NCBI GenBank assembly: GCA_002368355.1
Contig: AP018281.1
Span: forward strand, 4,154,001-4,218,000
Direction: 5' to 3'
From: Chondrocystis sp. NIES-4102
Lineage (GTDB): Bacteria; Cyanobacteriota; Cyanobacteriia; Cyanobacteriales; Xenococcaceae
Length of the DNA: 64,000 bases
Under the pieces are notes generated by a model. That model saw only the letters and a list, made by a program, of their open reading frames with translations. It did not search any database and had not been told where the DNA came from. The first letter of the stretch is position 1. Every line of letters begins with the position of its first letter. Shown here one piece after another: positions 1 through 9,482 of this stretch. Both the position numbers and the translations under genes were made by a program.

Positions 1-1348
1 CTAAAGTCACCATTGAACGAATAATTAAAGCATAGTAGGCAGGTACAGTAAAAGGAAACTCATACATCATTGCCGACATCTGATCAGTGATGCTTTTAAA
101 GTTTAATTCTGCAACTGTTGCTCCTAAAGCATTGCCAAATACATTAGCCAAGGCAGGTACAATGGGTCTTAAATCGACATCTGGAGTTAGAAAGTCTAAT
201 TTAACGTAATCTTGAGATAGGGCTTCAAAATCACGATTAACCAAATGCACTACCGCTTCAATTAAACCGTATCTTTGATAGGGCTTAATACGGCTCATCA
301 TGCCAAAATCTAAGTAAGCTAATCTACCATCAGCCATTGCTAGCAAGTTACCAGGATGGGGATCTGCATGGAAAAAACCATGTTCTAACAATTGTCTTAG
401 GGAACATTCTACTCCCACCTCCACAAGATGAGTAGCATCAATTCCTTGAGCCTGCACCGCTTCTATATCGGTAAGTTTAGTTCCAGTAATCCATTCCATA
501 GTTAGAACTCGCTTACCAGTGTACTCCCAATAAATCTTAGGTACATAGATTTCTTCTATATACCCATAAAGCCTTTGGAATTTTTCAGCATTACGACCTT
601 CTTGTCTATAATTAGTTTCTTCAAAGATTCGCTCTGCTAATTCATCAATAATTGCTCTGAGGTTAGAACGAACTTGCTTAATATTGTCCTGTATCCAACC
701 TGCTAATTTCCTCATGATATAGATATCAAGGCTAATAACACGATTTAAATCAGGACGTTGAACTTTAACGGCTACTTCTTCGCCTGTTTTCAATCTACCT
801 CGATAAACCTGTCCTAATGACGCAGCAGCAATGGGTTGGGGTGAAAGTTCTGCATAAATATCTGTGGGCGATTGTCCTAACTCCTCTTCGATGAAACGAA
901 ACGCTACTTGATTGGGAAAGGAAGGAATCTTATCTTGTAGTGTAGTTAACTCCTCTAAATAAGTGGGAGGAACAACATCAGGTCTAGTGGACAATGCTTG
1001 ACCAATTTTAATATATGCAGGGCCGAGCTTAGTTAGGGTTTTAATTAATTGACGCGCTCTTTTTCGTTGTTTTAGGGTTGTATTTCCTGTAAAGTTATCC
1101 CACCATACACCTAAAGCAAAGGTAGTGAAGGGGAAAACAATGTTGATCAATCTACCTAAAACTGTAAAAGGACGATTGCGATATTTAGCATTATTAGTTT
1201 CTGGGTTGTAACGCCAGTCTGCATCTGGCTCATCATATGCCAAGTCGGTATCTGCGTAAGGATCGATCGCTACTTTGCTAGGAGGTGCAATTTCTGTAGA
1301 TGGTACGGTGATAGTATTTGTGGTAGGTAATAATGTCTGTTGAGGCAT
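1..1348 (-). CDS. ABC1/UbiB-family atypical kinase (partial, 3' end outside window)
   Basis: The gene is cut by the left edge: 449 codons from the ATG at 1348 and no stop. ABC1/UbiB/ADCK proteins are membrane-associated ATP-binding proteins that support quinone and prenyl-lipid metabolism. Visible motifs, in order, are KIGQALSTRPD (about residues 114-124), the Ala-rich loop AAASLGQVYRG (about 170) that replaces the usual Gly-rich loop, the lysine in VAVKVQRP, EWITG, HADPHPGN (about 325, metal and catalytic region) and DFGMM (about 345). All diagnostic residues of the family are present, so it looks active. The N-terminal 50 residues are Pro/Thr-rich and poorly conserved in kind. Its substrate cannot be told from sequence. 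It is divergent from the DUF924 gene, with 176 bases between them. Confidence 0.93.
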   Translation of the reverse strand, partial: MPQQTLLPTTNTITVPSTEIAPPSKVAIDPYADTDLAYDEPDADWRYNPETNNAKYRNRPFTVLGRLINIVFPFTTFALGVWWDNFTGNTTLKQRKRARQLIKTLTKLGPAYIKIGQALSTRPDVVPPTYLEELTTLQDKIPSFPNQVAFRFIEEELGQSPTDIYAELSPQPIAAASLGQVYRGRLKTGEEVAVKVQRPDLNRVISLDIYIMRKLAGWIQDNIKQVRSNLRAIIDELAERIFEETNYRQEGRNAEKFQRLYGYIEEIYVPKIYWEYTGKRVLTMEWITGTKLTDIEAVQAQGIDATHLVEVGVECSLRQLLEHGFFHADPHPGNLLAMADGRLAYLDFGMMSRIKPYQRYGLIEAVVHLVNRDFEALSQDYVKLDFLTPDVDLRPIVPALANVFGNALGATVAELNFKSITDQMSAMMYEFPFTVPAYYALIIRSMVTL

Positions 1349-1524
1349 AGGTTTTGGACTGACGCTGACAACTTTTGTGAATAATTGTAACAAGTTATGG
1401 AGATAAACTTCTCTCTCTTTAGATTTAGAGTTCCTCAAATTAAGAATTTTTAGACAAAACTTAGTCGAATCCACGTTAAATTAAATATCTGTGTAATTGT
1501 TTCAAACAATTTAGTTATGTAGTT

Positions 1525-2076
1525 ATGAATACAGTTGTTAATCCTGAAGTTGTGCTTAGTTTCTGGTTTGCTCCCCAAGTGCAATCATTCTGGTTTGAAA
1601 AAAATGTGGATTTTGATTATTTAATCAAGCAAAGATTTCTAGATATTTATCAACAAGCTGTAGCAGGGGCATTAAATCATTGGCGAGATAATGCTCGTGG
1701 TACTTTGGCTTTAATTATTATTTTGGATCAATTTCCGCGTAATATGTTTCGTGATACTCCTCAAGCTTATGCAACAGATCACCAAGCAGTGGAATTAACC
1801 AAATATGCCTTAAATCGTAATTATGAAAAAAATCTCTCAATAGAAGAACAAGTATTTCTTTATATGCCCTTGATGCACAGTGAGAGTCAGACAGATCAGA
1901 CGCAATGTGTGAAACTTTTTACTAAATTAGGAAAAGAAGACAATTTAAGATTTGCCCTAAGACATCAAGAAATCATCGATCGCTTTGGTCGTTTTCCCCA
2001 TCGTAATCAGATATTAGGTAGGGAGTCTACGCCAGCAGAACAAGAGTTTTTAACACAGCCTGGTTCAAGTTTTTAG
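1525..2076 (+). CDS. DUF924 family protein
   Basis: A 183-residue protein of the DUF924 family, an all-helical TPR-like fold of unknown function. It begins with the family signature VLSFWFAP and carries ILDQFPRNMFRDT near residue 65 and FLYMPLMHSES near 110. The C-terminal third has DRFGRFPHRNQILGR, which is the most conserved block of the family. The length matches the family norm, so the gene looks intact. It is preceded by an AT-rich promoter region shared with the divergent UbiB-like gene and followed after 52 bases by a Uma2 gene on the same strand. No function should be assigned beyond the family name. Confidence 0.9.
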   Translation: MNTVVNPEVVLSFWFAPQVQSFWFEKNVDFDYLIKQRFLDIYQQAVAGALNHWRDNARGTLALIIILDQFPRNMFRDTPQAYATDHQAVELTKYALNRNYEKNLSIEEQVFLYMPLMHSESQTDQTQCVKLFTKLGKEDNLRFALRHQEIIDRFGRFPHRNQILGRESTPAEQEFLTQPGSSF

Positions 2077-2128
2077 AAATTGAACAAGATATAATTAAAT
2101 AGCTGTTAATCAGTTAAGAGGTTCTCAG

Positions 2129-2731
2129 ATGACAATTACTACTGATGTTAATGATACTGAGCCAGTATTTCTTAATGTTAGCAATACGATTCTCCATGTC
2201 ACACCTGAAGAATTTGACTCTCTTTGTATTGACAATCCTAATTTAAGACTTGAATTAACTAAAGATAATCAACTAATTGCTATGCCTCCAACTGGTGGTA
2301 AAAGTGGCAAAAGAAATATTGAATTAACTATTCAAGTTGGTAGTTGGAGTAAACAAACTAAATTAGGACAAGCATTTGAATCCTCAACTGGTTATGACTT
2401 TACAGATATTGGCGGTGGTAAGATGTCGCCAAATGTGTCTTGGATTGAGAAATCGCGGTTAGAGAGAGTAGATATAACAGGATTTATTGCAGTAGTACCT
2501 GATTTTGTAATCGAACTTCGCTCTAATACAGATAGATTAAATAGCTTAAAAATTAAGATGTTGGAGTATCAACGTTTAGGAGTAAAATTAGGCATACTGA
2601 TTAACCCGAAAGATAAACAAGTGGAGATTTATCGGTTAGGGAAAGAAGTAGAAGTACTAGAGTCACCGATGATGATTAACTGTGATGAGGTATTAGCTGG
2701 ATTTAGTTTAGATCTTGCAGAAATTTGGTAA
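2129..2731 (+). CDS. Uma2 family (DUF820) endonuclease-like protein
   Basis: A 200-residue protein of the Uma2/DUF820 family, restriction-endonuclease-like (PD-(D/E)XK fold) proteins that are hugely expanded in cyanobacteria and whose role is unclear. Visible are an N-terminal helix beginning VTPEEFDSLC, the strand LIAMPPTGGKSG, SPNVSWI (an S/P-D-V-S-like block), then PDFVIELRSNTDRL with Asp and Glu of the putative active site near residues 124 and 128, and GVKLGILINPKDKQVEIYR. The canonical lysine after the Glu is replaced by Arg (ELRS), so catalysis is uncertain. An AAGAGG ribosome binding site lies about 8 bases before the ATG. No partner gene is evident. Confidence 0.88.
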   Translation: MTITTDVNDTEPVFLNVSNTILHVTPEEFDSLCIDNPNLRLELTKDNQLIAMPPTGGKSGKRNIELTIQVGSWSKQTKLGQAFESSTGYDFTDIGGGKMSPNVSWIEKSRLERVDITGFIAVVPDFVIELRSNTDRLNSLKIKMLEYQRLGVKLGILINPKDKQVEIYRLGKEVEVLESPMMINCDEVLAGFSLDLAEIW

Positions 2732-2848
2732 AAACAAAAATTACCATTAACTAGAAATCTTAAAAGAGATTGAGATTACAGTCAAAGGAAACAGTAGCGT
2801 GCGATAAAGTCATAGTAGTTAAAATACCTATTTGTTTTCCTCAAACTC

Positions 2849-5464
2849 ATGTCCTCCGAGAAGCACTTAAATTCTGAAAAAACCATTGTCACTGATTACC
2901 GCACCGTTGAAATAGAAAAACTTTCACCAATGTATCATCACTATGTGGAGGTGAAAGAACAATATCCCAATGCTTTACTACTATACAGAGTTGGGGATTT
3001 TTTTGAATGCTTTTTTCAAGATGCTGTAATTATTGCCAGAGAATTAGAATTGGTGCAAACCAGTAAGGAAGGAGGCAAAGATATTGGGCGAATTGCGATG
3101 ACTGGAGTACCTCATCATGCTGTAGAACGTTATAGCACGATGCTAGTAGAAAAAGGTTATGCAGTGGCAATTTGCGATCAGGTAGAAGATTCCAAGGAAG
3201 CTGCTGCGGAAAAAAGAATGGTACGTCGGGAAATCCAAAAGCTACTTACCCCTGGTACTTTAACCGACGATGGAATGTTACAAGCTCGTCGTAATAATTT
3301 TTTAGCTGCAATTGTTATAGCTGGAGAACATTGGGGTTTAGCTTATGCAGATGTTTCGACAGGGGAGTTTTTCACAACTCAAGCTAGTGATCTAGGAGCT
3401 TTAACGGTAGAATTAATGCGTTTACAGCCTTCAGAGGTGTTAATCCCTGCAAATGCCCCTGATGTTAACTGTTTACTGCGCCCTGGGGAGAAATCCGAAT
3501 ATTTAGCCGATTATTTACCCGATAGCTTTTGTTATTCCTTGCGATCGCAACACCCATTTACTTTAGCAGAAGCAACTCAAAGACTGCGGGAAACTTTTAA
3601 AGTTAGTTCTTTAGAAGGGATGGGGTGCGCACTTATGCCCTTGGGAGTGAGGGCTGCGGGGGGACTATTGGAATATGTAGAAGATACTCAAAAAGCCTAT
3701 CAGGTATCTTTACAATCTTTACGTACCTATAGTTTGGCAGATTATTTAATTCTCGATCCTCAGACTCGGCGCAATTTAGAAATTACCCAAACTATTCGAG
3801 ATAATACTTTTCATGGTTCTTTATTGTGGGCATTAGATAGTAGCAGTACAGCAATGGGGGGTAGGGCTTTACGTCGTTGGATGTTACAACCCCTAATTGA
3901 TATTAAAGGTATTGCTGCTCGGCAGGATACGATTAAAGAATTAATTGCTAATATCTCCCTGCGCCAAGATTTACGCTCAATGTTACGCAAAATCTATGAT
4001 CTCGAACGCTTATCAGGTAGAGTTAGTTCTGGTTCGGCAAATGCTAGGGATTTACTGGCTTTGGCTGAATCTTTGATTAAATTGAGTGAACTATCAGCGA
4101 TCGCCTCCTTTGGTAATTCTCCCTATCTTAAAGCTTTGCATAACATCCCCCCAGAGTTGGAGGAATTAGGATTATATGTAACTGAAAAATTAGTGGAATC
4201 TCCACCCCAACAGTTAAAAGAAGGGGGATTGATTAAAGACGGGGTAGATTCAAGACTAGATGAACTTCGTCAACAATTAAAGGATGATAATGAGTGGCTA
4301 ACTACCCTAGAAGTTACAGAAAGAGAAAGAGTGGGAATAGCCAATATTAAAGTTGGTTACAATAAAACCTTTGGTTACTATATTAGTTTGCCTCGATCCA
4401 AAGCCAGCCTCGCCCCCGATAATTACCAGCGTAAGCAAACCTTAACCAACGAAGAAAGATATATCACCTCGGAATTAAAAGAACGGGAAACTCGTATTTT
4501 AACCGCTAAAGATGACTTAAGTAACTTAGAATACGATATATTTGCCGAATTACGCACACAAGTCGCCCAAAAAGCCCAAGAAATTAGATCTATCTCCAAA
4601 GCAGTTGCAGCCGTGGATGTTTTGGCAGGATTAGCAGAAATTGCTGTGTACCAGAATTATTGTTGTCCTGAAATGACTACAGGCAGAGAAATAAAAATTG
4701 TGGAAGGTAGACATCCTGTAGTTGAGAAATCTTTAGGAGAAGGTTTTTTTGTACCTAATTCTGCTCAAATAGCGGGTAATCATCCCGATTTAATCATTTT
4801 AACTGGGCCGAATGCTAGTGGCAAAAGCTGTTACTTAAGACAAATCGGTTTAATTCAATTAATGGCTCAAATAGGTAGTTATGTTCCTGCGACAGAAGCC
4901 AAATTAGCCATTTGCGATCGCGTTTTTACCCGTGTGGGTGCAGTCGATGATCTAGCTACAGGGCAATCTACTTTTATGGTAGAGATGAACGAAACTGCGA
5001 ATATTCTTAATCATGCTACCCCTAAATCCTTAATTCTCCTCGATGAAATTGGCAGGGGTACAGCTACCTTTGATGGGCTTTCCATTGCTTGGGCGGTGGC
5101 GGAATACCTGGCTACAGAAGTGCAGGCGCGGACAATATTTGCCACTCATTATCATGAGTTAAACGAACTGGCATCTATTTTAACTAATGTCGCTAATTAC
5201 CAAGTCACTGTAAAAGAAATGGGTGATCAAATCATTTTCCTTCATCAAGTTACCCCAGGAGGCGCAGATAAATCCTACGGTATTGAAGCAGGAAGACTCG
5301 CAGGTTTACCCCCTTCAGTGATTTCTAGAGCAAGGCAAGTGATGGGACAAATTGAAAAGCATAGTAAAATTGCTTTAGGGTTACGTCAGGGTATTGAGCA
5401 GATATCACCAAAAAAGGATGAGAATGGCAAGGTGATCAATCAGTTGGATATTTTTGAAGATTAA
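2849..5464 (+). CDS. mutS: DNA mismatch repair protein MutS
   Basis: A full-length 871-residue MutS, the cytoplasmic ATPase that recognises base mismatches. The mismatch-wedging motif is seen as GDFFECF (Phe51-Phe52-Glu53, the F-x-E of MutS1). The central connector and lever domains follow, then the ABC-type ATPase with Walker [10 protein letters not shown] (about residues 652-660) and Walker [12 protein letters not shown] (about 727), then ATHYHEL. The size agrees with MutS1 and not with MutS2 (no Smr domain). The C-terminus is the usual short dimerisation tail ending QLDIFED. No mutL lies nearby, which is common in cyanobacteria. The intergenic region before it contains no obvious operator. 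Confidence 0.98.
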   Translation: MSSEKHLNSEKTIVTDYRTVEIEKLSPMYHHYVEVKEQYPNALLLYRVGDFFECFFQDAVIIARELELVQTSKEGGKDIGRIAMTGVPHHAVERYSTMLVEKGYAVAICDQVEDSKEAAAEKRMVRREIQKLLTPGTLTDDGMLQARRNNFLAAIVIAGEHWGLAYADVSTGEFFTTQASDLGALTVELMRLQPSEVLIPANAPDVNCLLRPGEKSEYLADYLPDSFCYSLRSQHPFTLAEATQRLRETFKVSSLEGMGCALMPLGVRAAGGLLEYVEDTQKAYQVSLQSLRTYSLADYLILDPQTRRNLEITQTIRDNTFHGSLLWALDSSSTAMGGRALRRWMLQPLIDIKGIAARQDTIKELIANISLRQDLRSMLRKIYDLERLSGRVSSGSANARDLLALAESLIKLSELSAIASFGNSPYLKALHNIPPELEELGLYVTEKLVESPPQQLKEGGLIKDGVDSRLDELRQQLKDDNEWLTTLEVTERERVGIANIKVGYNKTFGYYISLPRSKASLAPDNYQRKQTLTNEERYITSELKERETRILTAKDDLSNLEYDIFAELRTQVAQKAQEIRSISKAVAAVDVLAGLAEIAVYQNYCCPEMTTGREIKIVEGRHPVVEKSLGEGFFVPNSAQIAGNHPDLIILTGPNASGKSCYLRQIGLIQLMAQIGSYVPATEAKLAICDRVFTRVGAVDDLATGQSTFMVEMNETANILNHATPKSLILLDEIGRGTATFDGLSIAWAVAEYLATEVQARTIFATHYHELNELASILTNVANYQVTVKEMGDQIIFLHQVTPGGADKSYGIEAGRLAGLPPSVISRARQVMGQIEKHSKIALGLRQGIEQISPKKDENGKVINQLDIFED

Positions 5465-5677
5465 ATAAACAGATTTATTTCCCTAGTGCAGCGTAGCAGC
5501 TTAAAATACAAGTTAATCTCTGTTTGGGTTAAGCAGCACATTAATTGGTTGCAACAACTATTAAGCTTTAAACTAATTATGGTCAGGAAATTTCCTAAAC
5601 AAAAGTTTTTACCCTACTTCAGTTATGCAAAATTCACCAGCCGTTGAAGTTTCCCTTAGACTCTACCAAAAAATTAG

Positions 5678-6034
5678 ATGAAATCTAGCGATCGCCAATC
5701 TTCTGAATCAATTTCCACAACACCTCAAACTAATAGTAAAGATAAACAACAACAAAGTTTTTGGGCGGTTTTTAACTCTACTTTAATAACCATTTTTCTG
5801 GCGGAGATGGGAGATAAAACCCAGTTAGTAACCCTACTAATGAGTGCTGAGTCTAAATCACCTGTGATTGTATTTATCGGTGCTGCTTTGGCTTTAATAA
5901 CTACTAGTTTAATCGGAGTTTCTTTAGGTTACTGGCTTGCTAAACAACTTACTCCTAAAGCCAGAGATTTATCTGTAGCAGTCTTATTATTAATCATTAC
6001 CGCTTGGTTAGTTAGCGATGTAATTGGTAGTTAG
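5678..6034 (+). CDS. GDT1/TMEM165 (UPF0016) half-size manganese exchanger, first subunit
   Basis: A 118-residue membrane protein with one copy of the UPF0016 signature EMGDKTQ (Glu43, Gly45, Asp46, Lys47, Thr48). Full-length members of this family carry two such motifs in about 200 residues and move Mn2+ or Ca2+ against H+. This protein has only one, with three predicted membrane segments (about 31-53, 62-84, 94-116) after a hydrophilic N-terminal tail of about 27 residues. A second half-size gene follows 101 bases downstream. Half-size pairs are known in cyanobacteria as heteromeric manganese exchangers, so the pair most likely forms one transporter. That is inference from family knowledge. 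Confidence 0.88.
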   Translation: MKSSDRQSSESISTTPQTNSKDKQQQSFWAVFNSTLITIFLAEMGDKTQLVTLLMSAESKSPVIVFIGAALALITTSLIGVSLGYWLAKQLTPKARDLSVAVLLLIITAWLVSDVIGS

Positions 6035-6135
6035 GTACAATTATTAGTTTTTATTTTGGTTTACTGACATTACTTAGTGCAACGCCAAATCTGTAGTGTT
6101 AATAAGTAATAAATACATAGCATCAGTTAAATTAT

Positions 6136-6417
6136 ATGAATTGGCAACTTATTGGTATTAGTTTTCTTACGGTTTTTCTGGCTGAAATTGGCGACAAAAG
6201 TCAGTTAGCAGCGATCGCCCTAGGTGGTAGTTCTAAACATCCTCGCGCCGTCTTTCTCGGTTCAACTATTGCTTTAATTTTAGCTAGCCTACTGGGAGTT
6301 TTGGCTGGGGGTACTGTTGCACAATTTTTACCTGAGAAATTATTAAAATCCTTGGCTGCGATCGGTTTTGCAACTATGGCGTTAAGAATTTTATGGATAG
6401 GGGAAGAAGAGGAATAG
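6136..6417 (+). CDS. GDT1/TMEM165 (UPF0016) half-size manganese exchanger, second subunit
   Basis: A 93-residue membrane protein with one UPF0016 motif, EIGDKSQ (Glu17, Gly19, Asp20, Lys21, Ser22). The Thr of the first subunit is Ser here, the usual asymmetry between the two halves of the family. Three membrane segments are visible (about 2-19, 37-60, 66-86). Unlike its partner it has almost no N-terminal extension. Together with the preceding gene it supplies the two E-x-G-D-K-(T/S) motifs needed for one cation path. The stop codon TAG overlaps the first bases of a heptanucleotide repeat (GGTAGTA, three copies), so the repeat abuts the gene end. Confidence 0.88.
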   Translation: MNWQLIGISFLTVFLAEIGDKSQLAAIALGGSSKHPRAVFLGSTIALILASLLGVLAGGTVAQFLPEKLLKSLAAIGFATMALRILWIGEEEE

Positions 6418-6437
6418 GTAGTAGGTAGTAGGTAGTA
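6417..6437. repeat. Short tandem repeat GGTAGTA x3
   Basis: Three perfect head-to-tail copies of the heptamer GGTAGTA, beginning on the last base of the preceding stop codon and followed by GGAGTCAGGAG. Heptanucleotide tandem repeats of this kind (STRR) are typical of cyanobacterial intergenic DNA. No function can be read from it. Confidence 0.9.
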
Positions 6438-6591
6438 GGAGTCAGGAGAAGCTAACGGCTAATAAATACCCATCAAAAATAAGACAAAGCAAAAATGATT
6501 ATTTAAAATCAGTAAGCAGTGACTAGTTAGCGGTTAGTAGTTAACATTTATTAGTTAACAGTGATCACTCTGTGCTTCAATAACCAAATTC

Positions 6592-7698
6592 ATGGAACAA
6601 GAACAAGCTTACTGGTTAGCATGGTCGCAAATATCAGGAATTGGCGCAATTTCGCTAAAAAAAATTTATCAACATTTTGGTTCATTAGAAACAGCATGGA
6701 CAGCTAAGGCGATCGCTTTTAGTGAAATTGAGGGTTTAAATAGTAAATTCGTTGCAGCTATAGAAAAAGGACGATCTCACTTTAACCCTGAAGAATTAAT
6801 CACACAGCATCGACAACAAAACCCTTTATTTTGGACTCCAGATCAACCTGACTATCCACGTTTGCTAGCAGAAATTCCTAGTCCTCCACCTCTACTTTAT
6901 TATTTAGGCAAAGTTGAACCAGAGGAAAATCAGGGAGTCAAACCCTTAATAGGCATTGTGGGGACGCGCAACCCTACAGAATATGGTAAACGCTGGACAA
7001 AAAAAATTACTCAAGCTTTAGTTAATCATGGGTTTGGTATAGTTTCAGGGATGGCTGCGGGAATTGATACTATAGCCCATCATAGTTGTTTGGAAGCTAA
7101 TGGCAGAACGATCGCTGTTTTGGGTACAGGGGTAGATGTTGTTTATCCTTATAGTAATAGGGGACTTCATAAGCAACTCCAAACACAAGGGTTAATTGTG
7201 AGTGAATATTGCGCCCAAACTCAACCAGATCGTAATCATTTTCCTGCTCGTAATCGTATTATTGCAGGTTTATCTCGTGCGGTTATAATTATGGAAGCCC
7301 CAGAGCGATCAGGAGCATTGATTACGGCTCGTTTTGCTAATGATTTTTGTCGTGATGTTTATGTTTTACCTGGTTCTTTAGATAGTAATCAATCTTTGGG
7401 TTGTTTAGCATTACTTAATTCTGGCGCACACGTAATTTTAGGTATTGAACAGTTACTGGAGATGTTGGGTACAATGCCTTGTTTGGATTATATTACCTCG
7501 AATGCCAAAGCTTCACCAAATTTAGAACCAAAGTTACAGCAGGTTTATAGTTTGATTAACAATCAATCTATTTCTTTAGATAGTCTGGTAGAGCAAACAG
7601 GGTTAAATACTAGCGAAGTTTTAGCAGCTTTATCGCAGTTGGAAATTCTGGATTTGATTTCTCAGTTACCAGGAATGCGTTATCAGTTGAAAGATTGA
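6592..7698 (+). CDS. dprA: DNA-processing protein DprA
   Basis: A 368-residue DprA (Smf), the cytoplasmic protein that binds incoming single-stranded DNA and loads RecA during natural transformation. The order of domains is an N-terminal helix-hairpin-helix/SAM-like part (about 1-75), the Rossmann-like DprA core with GIVGTRNPTEYG (about 121), SGMAAGIDTIAHH, VLGTGVDVVYP and PERSGALITARFA, and a C-terminal winged-helix domain (about 305-362). All hallmark blocks are intact and the length is normal. It suggests the organism can be transformed, but no other competence gene lies in the window. The ATG at 6592 fits the expected N-terminus. Confidence 0.96.
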   Translation: MEQEQAYWLAWSQISGIGAISLKKIYQHFGSLETAWTAKAIAFSEIEGLNSKFVAAIEKGRSHFNPEELITQHRQQNPLFWTPDQPDYPRLLAEIPSPPPLLYYLGKVEPEENQGVKPLIGIVGTRNPTEYGKRWTKKITQALVNHGFGIVSGMAAGIDTIAHHSCLEANGRTIAVLGTGVDVVYPYSNRGLHKQLQTQGLIVSEYCAQTQPDRNHFPARNRIIAGLSRAVIIMEAPERSGALITARFANDFCRDVYVLPGSLDSNQSLGCLALLNSGAHVILGIEQLLEMLGTMPCLDYITSNAKASPNLEPKLQQVYSLINNQSISLDSLVEQTGLNTSEVLAALSQLEILDLISQLPGMRYQLKD

Positions 7699-8103
7699 AT
7701 CTGGCTTAGTTATCTTACTTGCATAAAGGGTAATTAATTGGTCTGTAAACAAGTAAAATAATGGAAAAGTTATATTATATATTGCCATCAATCTAAGCTA
7801 CATAGGCTTAAGTTGACTTTAGTTAATAGTAAAATTATTGATTACTAATATTAGTATTGCTACAGTCTAATATGTTAATTAAACAAATCAATTTAAATAG
7901 CGAACTATATTTATAGTAATTCAATGATAGATATAGACATCTAGTGAAATTTCTTTGCGCCTTAGTCCCCATTCCTCCCCATTCGAGGATATAAGGATAC
8001 AAGGATAATAAAAAACGTCTTTGCCTGATCTCAAGCTTTGCTTCAACTGCTATACAAGCTTGTTAACTTCGCTATTAACGCTATCAACTTTTTTATCAAC
8101 ATC
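7699..8103. other. Intergenic region with a degraded repeat copy
   Basis: AT-rich DNA after dprA with no convincing gene. It contains copy A of a dispersed repeat (7912-7966). On the minus strand, 8000-8110 has a short coding-like stretch (DVDKKVDSVNSEVNKLV followed by a stop) that has no start codon and no recognisable family. Confidence 0.6.
7912..7966 (+). repeat. Dispersed degenerate repeat, copy A
   Basis: About 55 bases that align with copies at 32545-32599 (same strand) and 26077-26125 (opposite strand). The common pattern is TATAG, then AATGA-AGATA-AGACATCTA, then AAAT, then CTTTGCGCCTT. Downstream of copies A and C a further similarity (CATTCGA ... AAGGATA) suggests the original unit was longer than 90 bases. 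No open frame is conserved between copies. Confidence 0.7.
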
Positions 8104-8459
8104 ACGCCATAACTTTTAAGAGTATTTTTAAGCTTCCAGAAACTAAAAGGATTGGTTTATGTATAACTAAGAAAAATTTATTACTAGCTTATAGACAACT
8201 GACTCAACAAGATAAGCAAATATATAAAATTAGTCTGATACTAGTAAATACCGATTATCAAAGACAAGGTTTAGGAACAAAACTTTAGGCTCAATTAATC
8301 GCGATAGATCAACAAAAGAATGCTAATAAAATTATTTTACATATTATAATTTCGGCTACTAATTTCTATCTAAAATTTAGCTTTGAGAAAATAATAGACA
8401 TAAAATATTTATCTTCAACTATAGTTGCACTCTATATAAAGATGGAATTTAAACAGCAT
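8104..8459 (+). pseudogene. Broken GNAT-family N-acetyltransferase
   Basis: Reading the plus strand in the frame of CTT-TTA-GGA (see 8257-8288) gives a recognisable GNAT core: LVNTDYQRQGLGTKL (the acetyl-CoA loop R-x-x-G-x-G/A), then a stop codon TAG at 8286-8288, then the same frame continues AQLIAIDQQKNANKIILHII and SATNFYLKFSFEKI (the N-x-x-A-x-x-FY-x-K-x-GF block), ending near ALYIKMEFK. Upstream the frame stays open through KLPETKRIGL but no good start codon is visible. One in-frame stop inside the conserved core and a missing start mark it as a decayed gene. A sequencing error at one base cannot be excluded. What it acetylated is unknown. Confidence 0.72.
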
Positions 8460-8464
8460 AGTAT

Positions 8465-9286
8465 CTATTGAGAATAATCTAAAGAAATTTGTTGCACTCT
8501 TTGAATTACTTCAATCAAATATTGATAATCTGGTAATGATTCGTTGGGCAAAAAACCAGCAGATGCAGCAATGAAAGAAGGGGTTTGACTTAGGGCGACG
8601 ATGATTTTATCTTGTTCTTCTAATTCTACGCGATCGCTAATTAAAATTGCTCCTGATGGCACAGGATGGTCATCTAAATATAAAACTTTAAATTGATTTG
8701 GTTGAAATTTACGTCGATAATAATCATACTCCGCTACCGATAACGCCCCAACCGCCACTTGATTATCGTTAATTAATTTTAAAACTTCTTCTGGGGTAGC
8801 AGCATACAAAATTTTGGCAAATCTCAACCCATATAAATTATATAAAGGTAAGTAATAACCAGTTGCCGAGCCTTTTTGTCCTAATGCAATAGCTTGACCA
8901 TTAAGCTCACTACGTTCTTTAAATGTAGAATTTTTACTAATTACTAATACAGAACGCGTTTCATTTGTACCTTCTAAAGGAACTACTGGATGATAATTAT
9001 AACGCGAGATGGCGATCGCTGCTAGCCCTGATGGAGCAAATACTAAATCCCATTTTTTGTTTTTTATCTGTTCTAGAGCTTGAACTTCATTATAAGCAGG
9101 TTCTATTTCGATAATACTATTAAGTTTTGTTCCTAAATATTTTTCAAATTCGGCATATTGTTTTACAGAACTTTCACTTCCATAACTAACAAGTCCAATA
9201 GTATGTTTTTCAACTACTACTTCTTGAGAACTATTACAACCTCCTATTACAATAAGTAATATTGCTAAAACACATTTTTTAATCAT
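8465..9286 (-). CDS. PhnD-like phosphate/phosphonate-type substrate-binding lipoprotein
   Basis: A 273-residue periplasmic binding protein of the PhnD/SsuA-NMT1-like class II fold. The N-terminus has two lysines, a hydrophobic stretch and a lipobox ending IGGC (Cys17), so it is probably a membrane-anchored lipoprotein. Family blocks are IGLVSYGSES, WDLVFAPSGLAAI, LNGQAIALGQKGSATGYYLPLY and LINDNQVAVGALSVAEYDYY. No ABC permease or ATPase gene is adjacent, and the neighbour across 196 bases is a divergent heme-HAMP membrane protein. That context fits a sensory binding protein rather than a transporter subunit, but this is inference. The ligand cannot be named. Confidence 0.85.
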   Translation of the reverse strand: MIKKCVLAILLIVIGGCNSSQEVVVEKHTIGLVSYGSESSVKQYAEFEKYLGTKLNSIIEIEPAYNEVQALEQIKNKKWDLVFAPSGLAAIAISRYNYHPVVPLEGTNETRSVLVISKNSTFKERSELNGQAIALGQKGSATGYYLPLYNLYGLRFAKILYAATPEEVLKLINDNQVAVGALSVAEYDYYRRKFQPNQFKVLYLDDHPVPSGAILISDRVELEEQDKIIVALSQTPSFIAASAGFLPNESLPDYQYLIEVIQRVQQISLDYSQ

Positions 9287-9482
9287 ATCCCTTTAAAATA
9301 TCTATTATTGTGATTAAATATTAGATTTAAACTTTGTTAATTATTTAATTTATATTATTGATTGTCTAAATTAGAGAAAACCTAGTTAATTTTATCATTA
9401 TCGTTCTTAATAACCAGCTTTAAGTAATTATGCTCATATTAATCAGTTAATCATTAAATACCTTAGAACACGGCTAAATGTC

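Noticed and set aside
8000-8110. Minus-strand coding-like fragment DVDKKVDSVNSEVNKLV
   Set aside because: No start codon, an early stop and no recognisable family; could be chance.
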